Shown here in pieces: positions 57,351 to 64,000 of a DNA stretch of 64,000 nt. The translations under genes were made by a program, and so were the position numbers. Below the pieces are notes generated by a model. It worked only from the letters and a program-made list of their open reading frames with translations, ran no database searches and was not told where the DNA came from. The stretch is from Paenalcaligenes faecalis (GTDB taxonomy: Bacteria; Pseudomonadota; Gammaproteobacteria; Burkholderiales; Burkholderiaceae_B), in assembly GCF_027557445.1 (NCBI RefSeq), contig NZ_CP106841.1:248001-312000 (forward strand), in the 5' to 3' direction. Numbering within the stretch: the stretch's first letter is position 1; the number at the start of each line of letters is the position of its first letter.

Positions 57351-58748
57351 TTATAGGGCGTGTAAACGCTCTAGTACTGTTTCTTTGCCAATGAGTGCCA
57401 AGACAGCATCCACAGCTGGGGTTTGTTTTTGACCTGTCACTGCTACACGTACGGGAATCCCCAGTTTGGGCATTTTGACCTCATTGGCAGCGAGGGTGTC
57501 TTTGATTACTGCAGCAATTGTGGCCGTATCCCAATCAGAGACAACAGACAAACGTTGTGCAAAGTCAGCTAATAGGGCTTTTGCTTCGTCCGTAAGAACC
57601 TCTGCCTGTAGCTCAGGGTCTGCAGGGCTAAAGGAGCCACAGAATAGCATGGCATCTTTGGCTAGTGCATTTAATGTCTCGGCGCGGTCTTTAAGTAGAT
57701 CCATGACGGCAGTTAAATTTACCGCGTTAGGGTTGCCACCCAGTTTTTCGATACGTGGCGCCACCATATCGGCCAGTTCAGCACTGCTGCGTTGCTTAAT
57801 GTAATGCGCATTCACCCAGTTTAATTTTTTTGGGTCCCACTGTGATGGAGAGCCGCTTAGGTTCTTGGTATCAAACCACTCTACAAACTGTTCAACAGAG
57901 AAAATCTCATCATCGCCATGACTCCAACCCAAACGAGCTAAATAATTCAACATGGCCTCAGGCAAATAACCATCTGCCTCGTAGTCCATAATATTGACTG
58001 CACCATGACGCTTAGATAGTTTTTCTCCGTCTGGGCCTAGAATCATAGGAACATGACCATATTGTGGCACCGTCGCACCCAGTGCCTCTAGGATTAAAAT
58101 TTGGCGCGGGGTATTGTTAACGTGATCATCGCCACGAATAACGTGAGTGATTTCCATATCCCAGTCATCGACCACTACACAAAAGTTATAGGTAGGGGTG
58201 CCATCAGGGCGGGCAATGATTAAGTCGTCTAGTTCTTCGTTAGCAAAGCTGATACGTCCTTTGACCATGTCATCCCAAGACGTGACGCCTTCGGTGGGGG
58301 TTTTAAAGCGGATCACTGGTTTGCGGTCAGCGGGGATAGCGGGTAGGGTTTTGCCTTCTTCGGGGCGCCATGTACCATCATAACGAGGCTTTAATCCTGC
58401 TGCGCGGGCTTTTTCACGCATTTCTTCGATTTCTTCAGGGGTGCTATAACAATAGTAAGCGCGGCCTTTTTCTAGTAGTTCGTTAATGGCCTCGCGATGA
58501 CGTTCTGTGCGCTCCATTTGGTAAAAAGGCCCTTCGTCAGCATGCATGCCTAACCAGCTCATACCTTGTAAAATAGCCTCAACGGCTTCGGGGGTGGAGC
58601 GTTCTACGTCAGTGTCTTCGATACGTAATACGAAAACCCCTTTATGGTGGCGAGCAAAGGCCCATGAAAACAACGAAGTGCGAGTCCCACCCAAGTGTAA
58701 AAAGCCAGTGGGTGAGGGGGCAAAACGGGTGCGAATAGTAGTAGTCAT
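57351..58748 (-). CDS. gltX: Glutamyl-tRNA synthetase
   Basis: GltX charges tRNA(Glu). The 465-residue class I enzyme has the HIGH region [20 protein letters not shown], the DTD motif ([11 protein letters not shown]), the KMSKS loop as [10 protein letters not shown] (near residue 245) and a helical C-terminal anticodon-binding domain. Length is standard for a bacterial GluRS. With GatCAB also encoded here, some mischarging of tRNA(Gln) followed by amidation is possible, but a separate GlnRS may exist outside the window. Confidence 0.97.
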   Translation of the reverse strand: MTTTIRTRFAPSPTGFLHLGGTRTSLFSWAFARHHKGVFVLRIEDTDVERSTPEAVEAILQGMSWLGMHADEGPFYQMERTERHREAINELLEKGRAYYCYSTPEEIEEMREKARAAGLKPRYDGTWRPEEGKTLPAIPADRKPVIRFKTPTEGVTSWDDMVKGRISFANEELDDLIIARPDGTPTYNFCVVVDDWDMEITHVIRGDDHVNNTPRQILILEALGATVPQYGHVPMILGPDGEKLSKRHGAVNIMDYEADGYLPEAMLNYLARLGWSHGDDEIFSVEQFVEWFDTKNLSGSPSQWDPKKLNWVNAHYIKQRSSAELADMVAPRIEKLGGNPNAVNLTAVMDLLKDRAETLNALAKDAMLFCGSFSPADPELQAEVLTDEAKALLADFAQRLSVVSDWDTATIAAVIKDTLAANEVKMPKLGIPVRVAVTGQKQTPAVDAVLALIGKETVLERLHAL

Positions 58749-58872
58749 AATTACAATAAGCCTGAATGATTAGTATCCCGCGCCAGGACGGGCTGTATTT
58801 GCTCTTATTTTAATAGAGTCGGCGGCTTTGCGCAGAGCAAACCTCGCAATATCGCGAAAACGGACAATATTT

Positions 58873-61323
58873 ATGATTTTACGTCACCGCTTAGCGGCCT
58901 TATTTGATCCAGAGTCTGTACTTGTTATCCGTACAGACGAGGGTATGGAGCCGATTTGCTCTACGGCAGCACAATGGCACAAAACCGTGTTGTTACCAGC
59001 GGATTATACGCAATGGCCAGAGCCGCTTAATCATGATAGACGTTTGGATTTGGCGGTAGTCTGTGTACCTACACCAGAGCTAAGCCTTGTTTTAGCCCAG
59101 ATAGAGCGTTATGCACCCAGAGCCTTATTATTGCTAACACACCCGTCTAGCCTGCCGTATAGTGCGTCTTTTCAACACGAGTTACGGCAATGGGCTAAAC
59201 AGCACCATTGTTTATTATTAGGTCCACGATCCTTTGGGTTGATTCGACCCGGCACGGATTTGAATTTGAGTATACAGACTCAACTGCCTAAAAAAGGCAA
59301 AGTGGCGTTGGTTTCTCAATCGAGAACGTTAACCACCGCTATTTTGGATTGGGCTGTGGATGCGAATGTGGGTTTCTCGGCCGTCTTGGACTTAGGTGAT
59401 GAGGCCGATGTGGATTTGGCTACGGTTTTGGATTTTTTAGCGGTCGATAAGCAAAGTGACAGCATTGTTCTTTATTTGCATAGTCACCCTACGTCCAAAC
59501 AGTTTGCAAGTGCGCTTTATGCCGCCGCTGCCGCTAAGCCCATTATTGTATTAAAGGCTGGGGGCGCAGATCAGAGCAAAGAGATGCGAGCCCGCGAAGA
59601 GGTATTTAGTGCTTTAGTGCGTCGTACCGGTGCAATACGAGTACGTTATTTAATGCAGCTGTATGCTGCAGTTAAAATTCTCAGCCTACAGCGTAGGTTA
59701 AAAGGCTCACGTATAGCCATGCTTTCTAATGGTGATGGCATTGCACAGCTAGCCGTCGATATTATGCGTTATGGCTCTACGGTACACACCGCGACGCTAG
59801 AGCCACAGACGGTAGATGCATTGGCCGAGATTGCCCTAGCGAATGATCAGTTAGGTAACCCTATTGTGCGCTACGCGCCTTGGACTACAGAGTTTGTAGA
59901 GCACGTTATATCGGCTTTAGCAAAAGATCGACAGGTTGACGGCATTTTAGTGTTATTAGCACCAGACCCTTATGCAGACGTGGCCGCTATTACGGATAGC
60001 CTGATTCAATTAAGTAAAAAAGTCTATAAACCCCTCATTACCTGCTTAGTGGGCGAAGACTCGATGCGAGGTTTGCGCCAACGCTTAGAGCAGGCAGGCA
60101 TGGCGGCATTACGTACGCCTGATGCTGCCATGGATGCGTTAAATACGCTGGCCTCTTATCACTATAGTCAGCAACTAGCACAGCAAATTATTCCTGCTTA
60201 TCCACTGGGGCGTCCAGCGAATAGTGATGCAGCACGGCAGTTAGTGCGGGAGCTGCAGCAACAAGGGGTAGAGCATGTGGATGAAATGGATAGCGCCCAG
60301 TTATTGGCTTGTTATCATGTGCCGATTTTATCGCAGGCTAAGCCCTATACCGTTCCGACGTTGCAGCCCACCTGTATTCACATGTATACCGATGCATTGT
60401 ATGGTCCTTTTATTATTTTTGGGGCCGTAGCAGGTAATCTGGAGTTCATTAGCAATCGGACAGCGGTAGAACTGCCCCCATTAAACCGTAACTTGGCACG
60501 TCACCTGATTGAGCGCTCCTTTATTTGGCATGAGCGCTTGCATAACGTAGCGGGTGAGGATGTATTTAGGCAATTACAGCAGGCCTTAGAAAAGCTTTCT
60601 GAGCTGATTAGTGAGCTGCCTGAAATTAAGAGTATTCAAATTGATCCGCTGTGGCTAAGTCCAAGTGGCTTGTATTGCTCTAAAGTTCGTATGGAGCTAC
60701 ATCCTTTTGTCGCGGACTCATCACCCATAGATAGCACGGGTTATCGTCATATGATGATTCATCCTTATCCACGTCATCTGGTACAGCACCATCAGTTTTC
60801 TACAGGGCAAAAATGGGTATTACGACCTATACGCCCCGAGGATGCACAAGCCTTACAGGATTTTGTACGGGGGCTATCCACCGAGTCGCGCTATATGCGA
60901 TTTGTATCAATGATGCGTGAGTTATCACCATCGATGTTGGCGCGTTACACTCGTATTGATTACAGTCGGGAGCTCGCCCTCATTGCAACAGTACCCAGCG
61001 CTGATATTGTGGACGCAGATCAAAGTGCAGATAAAGTGATCGCGTTTGTGCATTACTTACGTAATCATGATGGGCGGGGGGCGGAGTATGCTTTGGTGGT
61101 AGCCGATGATTGGCAGCGTCATGGTTTGGGGTCTCAATTAATGAGGGCAATCATCGAGGCAGCTAAACGCCAAGGGCTTAGTTATATTGATGGGTATGTA
61201 TTGGCAACTAACGAAGGTATGTTGGGTTTGTTAAAGCGGTTAGGCTTTAACAATGATATTGATAAGTATGATCCTGGCCTGCGTCGAGTCTGGCTAGACT
61301 TGACCCAAGCCATAGACGAGTAA
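58873..61323 (+). CDS. Pat-like protein: acyl-CoA synthetase (NDP-forming) core fused to a GNAT acetyltransferase
   Basis: An 816-residue protein. The N-terminal part resembles the CoA-binding succinyl-CoA-synthetase-type domain (MILRHRLAALFDPESVLVI, then SFGLIRPGTDLNL), and a middle ATP-grasp-like region follows. The last 165 residues are a GNAT domain (WVLRPIRPEDAQALQDFVRG, VADDWQRHGLGSQLMRAIIE for acetyl-CoA binding). Pat/YfiQ proteins acetylate the catalytic lysine of acyl-CoA synthetases. I start at the ATG at 58873, matching the family N-terminus. The NDP-forming catalytic motifs look degraded, so the first half is probably regulatory. Confidence 0.87.
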   Translation: MILRHRLAALFDPESVLVIRTDEGMEPICSTAAQWHKTVLLPADYTQWPEPLNHDRRLDLAVVCVPTPELSLVLAQIERYAPRALLLLTHPSSLPYSASFQHELRQWAKQHHCLLLGPRSFGLIRPGTDLNLSIQTQLPKKGKVALVSQSRTLTTAILDWAVDANVGFSAVLDLGDEADVDLATVLDFLAVDKQSDSIVLYLHSHPTSKQFASALYAAAAAKPIIVLKAGGADQSKEMRAREEVFSALVRRTGAIRVRYLMQLYAAVKILSLQRRLKGSRIAMLSNGDGIAQLAVDIMRYGSTVHTATLEPQTVDALAEIALANDQLGNPIVRYAPWTTEFVEHVISALAKDRQVDGILVLLAPDPYADVAAITDSLIQLSKKVYKPLITCLVGEDSMRGLRQRLEQAGMAALRTPDAAMDALNTLASYHYSQQLAQQIIPAYPLGRPANSDAARQLVRELQQQGVEHVDEMDSAQLLACYHVPILSQAKPYTVPTLQPTCIHMYTDALYGPFIIFGAVAGNLEFISNRTAVELPPLNRNLARHLIERSFIWHERLHNVAGEDVFRQLQQALEKLSELISELPEIKSIQIDPLWLSPSGLYCSKVRMELHPFVADSSPIDSTGYRHMMIHPYPRHLVQHHQFSTGQKWVLRPIRPEDAQALQDFVRGLSTESRYMRFVSMMRELSPSMLARYTRIDYSRELALIATVPSADIVDADQSADKVIAFVHYLRNHDGRGAEYALVVADDWQRHGLGSQLMRAIIEAAKRQGLSYIDGYVLATNEGMLGLLKRLGFNNDIDKYDPGLRRVWLDLTQAIDE

Positions 61324-61385
61324 ATCATTTGGCCCGCCGAACTCGGATGGGATGGAAGAGCCAAAATCAGCCCAATAACAGTGGG

Positions 61386-62054
61386 TTATTTAACGAAGAC
61401 ACGCTTTAAAAAAGCCCCAATAGCTTGGACTTCTTCGGCACACACGGAATGGGGCATGGGGTAGGTGTGCCATTCGATGTCATAGCCTAGCTCAGTTAAC
61501 AAATCGCGTGATTCTTCGGCACGTAAGACCGGAACCACTGGGTCTTGTGTCCCATGAGCCATAAAAATAGGCGTATGTTGATTTGCACTGTGGCGTTCTG
61601 CCTCTACCTTTTTGGCTAGAGGAAGATACCCAGATAAACAAATCATGCCTGCTAGTTTTTCCTCTAGGCGCAAGGCGGACTGTAACGTCATAGCTGAACC
61701 TTGAGAGAAACCCGCCAATACAATATGTTCTGTTGGGATACCGCGAGCATTTTCGCGAGCAATAATGGCATTGACTAGCTGCTGAGATTCACGTAAACCC
61801 TTTTCGTCCTCGTGGCGGACTAAATCCATCATGTATAAGTCATACCAAGCACGCATTGGCATGCCGCCGTTAATGGTGATGGGCATGACCGGAGCATGAG
61901 GGAAAATAAAGCGTATAGGTAAATGATCTACACCGAGTTCGGGAACAATAGGGGCGAAATCATTGCCATCAGCCCCTAAACCATGTAGCCAAATAACTGA
62001 AAACTCAGGTTGAGTCGATGTGCCAATTTCAATGCACTCTAATTCGGTCGTCAT
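61386..62054 (-). CDS. Carboxylesterase/phospholipase family hydrolase
   Basis: A 222-residue alpha/beta-hydrolase of the carboxylesterase type (YpfH-like). It has VIWLHGLGADGNDFAPIVPE, the nucleophile elbow GFSQGSAMTLQSAL (Ser near residue 119), the acid Asp in HGTQDPVVP, and the histidine in YPMPHSVCAEE. Broad-range esterases and acyl-protein thioesterases belong here; the natural substrate is not known. Its start overlaps the DarP stop by four bases. Confidence 0.9.
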   Translation of the reverse strand: MTTELECIEIGTSTQPEFSVIWLHGLGADGNDFAPIVPELGVDHLPIRFIFPHAPVMPITINGGMPMRAWYDLYMMDLVRHEDEKGLRESQQLVNAIIARENARGIPTEHIVLAGFSQGSAMTLQSALRLEEKLAGMICLSGYLPLAKKVEAERHSANQHTPIFMAHGTQDPVVPVLRAEESRDLLTELGYDIEWHTYPMPHSVCAEEVQAIGAFLKRVFVK

Positions 62055-62599
62055 GCTTTCTCCGCTTGTTCAACAATGGTTTTAATCGCTTGAAATAGCT
62101 GCTTGTAGTGCTTACGTACAGGCTCTTTACCCTCAGTAAGGGCTTCATTTTGTTGAGCCTCACGTCTAGCGCCTCGTACTAGGGTACGAAAATGTTGTGG
62201 ATCAATTTGAGGGAATTCATCAAAAAATTGGGTCAACGCGTTATCATCACGCAGTAGGACGTCACGTAGCGCCTCAATGCGATGCATGGCTTTGGCTTGT
62301 TGTTTAGAGCCGTTTTCCCATATGTCGAGTTGATGTCGGATACGATCGGCGTCTTCAAAACGCATTAACTTACCAATATATTGGTATAAGCGACGTTTGC
62401 CCTCGCGAGCCGTGCTGTTCTGGGCTTCTTTGATGGCTGTTAACAGGTTATCGTTTAGGCTTAGCTTATTGAGCTTTTCATTGGACAGGTCAATTAACTG
62501 TTTACCTAAGTCCTGCAACGCATGCATATCGCGTTTAACTTGCGATTTGCTAGGGCCGTAGTAGCCATTATCATCGGGTTCTAACTGTTTTTCGGTCAT
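62051..62599 (-). CDS. darP: DarP/YjgA-family 50S ribosome-associated protein
   Basis: A 182-residue helical protein of the DUF615 family. Its start has the typical GYYGPSKSQVKRDMHALQDLG. The middle is a long charged helical segment (RLYQYIGKLMRFEDADRIRH). DarP (YjgA) associates with a late 50S ribosome assembly intermediate in E. coli. It is divergent from pmbA, which in many Proteobacteria is its conserved neighbour. The stop overlaps the hydrolase start (ATGA), so the two are coupled. Confidence 0.92.
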   Translation of the reverse strand: MTEKQLEPDDNGYYGPSKSQVKRDMHALQDLGKQLIDLSNEKLNKLSLNDNLLTAIKEAQNSTAREGKRRLYQYIGKLMRFEDADRIRHQLDIWENGSKQQAKAMHRIEALRDVLLRDDNALTQFFDEFPQIDPQHFRTLVRGARREAQQNEALTEGKEPVRKHYKQLFQAIKTIVEQAEKA

Positions 62600-62653
62600 A
62601 ATAAAAAATAAGTACCAGCGGTTTAGATGTCCGCTTCATTTTAAAGAGTATCC

Positions 62654-64000
62654 ATGAGCCAGTCTTCTATTTCTTTTTTGCCCATTTCAAAAAATCAATC
62701 CCACTTTTGTCAGTTGGTGGATGATGTATTACACCATGCCAAGCAATTAGGGGCATCTGATGCCGCAGTAGAAGTGGCAGAAAACCAAGGGTTATCTGTT
62801 GCTGTACGCCATCAAGACTTAGAAACCGTAGAGCAAACTCGTGATCGTTCTCTCAGTGTAACGGTTTTTGCAGGTAATAAGCGGGGCTCGGCCTCAACCT
62901 CTGATTTTTCTCCTAAAGCGGTTCAGGAAACCGTGGCAGCGGCGTGGCATATTGCTCGTTATACCGCAGAGGATCCCGTGGCGGGCCTACCTGATGAGCA
63001 AGACTTAGCCCTGCAGTACCCTGACTTGTCCTTATATAGCCCTTGGCAAATAGACGCAGATGCGGCCGCTCGTTTAGCGCTGCGTGCTGAACAGGCCTCA
63101 TTGGAATACAGCCCGTTAATTACGAATAGTGAAGGCGCCTCAGTAGATACCAATATGGGGCATTTTGTGATGGGTAACAGCCGTGGATTTTTAGGTGGAT
63201 ATCCATACAGCCGCTACAGCATTTCGGCGTCACCCATCGCGTCGGATGAAAATGGGATGCAGCGTGATTACTGGTATTCTGTGGCTCGTAAACCACGTTT
63301 ACTGGACAGCCCAGAACAAATTGGGCGTGTTGCAGCAGAGCGCACGTTGGCTAGATTGAATGCACGACGCATTAAAACAGGTAAATATCCCGTTTTGTTT
63401 GATGCTTCATTGGCTTCCGGCTTATTAGGCTCTTTTGTTAGGGCTAGTAGTGGTGGGGCTCTTTATCGTAAAACGACATTCTTACTGGATCAGCTGGGGC
63501 AGCCGATTTTTTCCCCACACATTCAAATCATAGAGCGCCCTCATCTACAAGGTGGTTTGGGTAGTGCTCCCTTTGATTCCGAAGGTGTCCGTACTTCAGC
63601 ACGCACTGTGGTAGACGGTGGGGTGTTGCAGGGGTATTTTTTATCCAGTTATACCGCACGTAAATTAGCGATGAAAACGACGGGTAATGCGGGTGGTGCG
63701 CATAATCTACGCTTAATCTCTACCCAAACCCAAGCAGGTGATGATTTGACCGCCATGCTTAAAAAAATGGGTACGGGTTTATATGTAACCGAATTGATTG
63801 GTCAGGGCATTAACTATGTGACGGGTGATTACTCGCGAGGTGCTTTTGGCTATTGGGTTGAAAATGGCGAGATTCAGCATGCCGTAGAGGAAATCACGAT
63901 TGCCGGCAATCTGGCCCAGATGTTTAAACAAATTAGTGCAGTAGGGGCAGATCGACTAATTCGCGGTGGTAAAGAAACCGGATCAGTGTTGATTGAGCAG
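62654..64000 (+). CDS. pmbA: Metalloprotease PmbA/TldE (cut by window end)
   Basis: PmbA (TldE) is the partner of TldD in a metalloprotease that processes small peptides such as microcin B17 and the CcdA antitoxin. The frame is open to the end of the window with 449 codons present; only a few residues and the stop are missing. Family traits include DDVLHHAKQLGASDAAVEVA, AARLALRAEQASL, the GGLGSAPFDSEGVRT segment near residue 300, and IGQGINYVTGDYSRGAFGYW near residue 380. It is divergent from darP, the conserved arrangement. Confidence 0.95.
   Translation, partial: MSQSSISFLPISKNQSHFCQLVDDVLHHAKQLGASDAAVEVAENQGLSVAVRHQDLETVEQTRDRSLSVTVFAGNKRGSASTSDFSPKAVQETVAAAWHIARYTAEDPVAGLPDEQDLALQYPDLSLYSPWQIDADAAARLALRAEQASLEYSPLITNSEGASVDTNMGHFVMGNSRGFLGGYPYSRYSISASPIASDENGMQRDYWYSVARKPRLLDSPEQIGRVAAERTLARLNARRIKTGKYPVLFDASLASGLLGSFVRASSGGALYRKTTFLLDQLGQPIFSPHIQIIERPHLQGGLGSAPFDSEGVRTSARTVVDGGVLQGYFLSSYTARKLAMKTTGNAGGAHNLRLISTQTQAGDDLTAMLKKMGTGLYVTELIGQGINYVTGDYSRGAFGYWVENGEIQHAVEEITIAGNLAQMFKQISAVGADRLIRGGKETGSVLIEQ

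Noticed and set aside
57214-57432. Plus-strand frame spanning the lipoprotein end and gltX end
   Set aside because: It overlaps two real genes in other frames and has no features of its own.
61324-61385. Terminator between the Pat-like gene and the hydrolase
   Set aside because: Only a weak CCCA/TGGG pairing with a short T run is visible, not enough to call.

Overview
The window looks like a chromosomal segment of a betaproteobacterium of the order Burkholderiales, most likely an Alcaligenaceae relative. This is inferred from gene order (gatCAB next to mreBCD-mrdA-rodA; mutY-ftsX-ftsE; hemL-thiE-thiD beside rubredoxin-yqgE-ruvX; aroQ-accB-accC-prmA-DUF3426) and from protein character, not from a marker gene. 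Nearly all of it is dense housekeeping sequence. I see no rRNA, tRNA, prophage or CRISPR array.

Layout. 1-4 kb: the end of pyrE, then gatCAB on the minus strand. 4-10 kb: the rod-shape operon mreB-mreC-mreD-mrdA-rodA. 10-13 kb: mutY, ftsX, ftsE and an OmpA-type lipoprotein. 13-15.4 kb: a small disturbed patch with a decayed thiC, an XRE regulator, overlapping palindromes and an orphan response regulator without phosphorylation residues. 15.4-20 kb: dadA, proB, obgE, rpmA, rplU. 20-29 kb: two small stress-type genes, then a seven-gene branched-chain-amino-acid-type ABC transporter operon with two acyl-CoA ligase-like proteins, one of them lacking core catalytic motifs. 29-37 kb: argJ, a MarR regulator, hemL, thiE, a divergent ThiD-like protein, rubredoxin, yqgE, ruvX, an acyltransferase and apaH.

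37.0-38.75 kb holds the most notable feature: an intact iscB gene (RNA-guided nuclease, ancestor-like to Cas9) with a structured candidate omega-RNA region upstream and hairpins at both ends, inserted between lptG and apaH with no transposase nearby. Its end hairpin supplies the stop codon of lptG. A second element trace of the same superfamily, a roughly 100-bp TnpB-type right end without its protein, lies at 51.88-51.98 kb and overlaps the stop codon of a YggT gene.

38.7-46 kb: lptG, mtgA, aroE, a TonB-like protein, an RNB exoribonuclease, a YqiA-type esterase and mpl. 46-52 kb: a TlpA-like thioredoxin, aroQ, accB, accC, prmA, a DUF3426 protein and a glycine-zipper lipoprotein. 52-64 kb: YggT, a fused indolepyruvate oxidoreductase divergent from an Lrp/AsnC regulator, a lipoprotein, gltX, a Pat-like protein acetyltransferase, an esterase, darP and pmbA (cut by the window end).

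Functional threads: envelope building (mre/mrd/rod, mtgA, mpl, lptG, ftsEX), translation (gatCAB, gltX, rpmA, rplU, obgE, prmA), fatty-acid synthesis and acyl-CoA handling (accBC, two ligases, Pat-like enzyme, indolepyruvate oxidoreductase), and a thiamine pathway that appears to be eroding on its pyrimidine side (thiC broken, ThiD-like divergent, ThiE intact).
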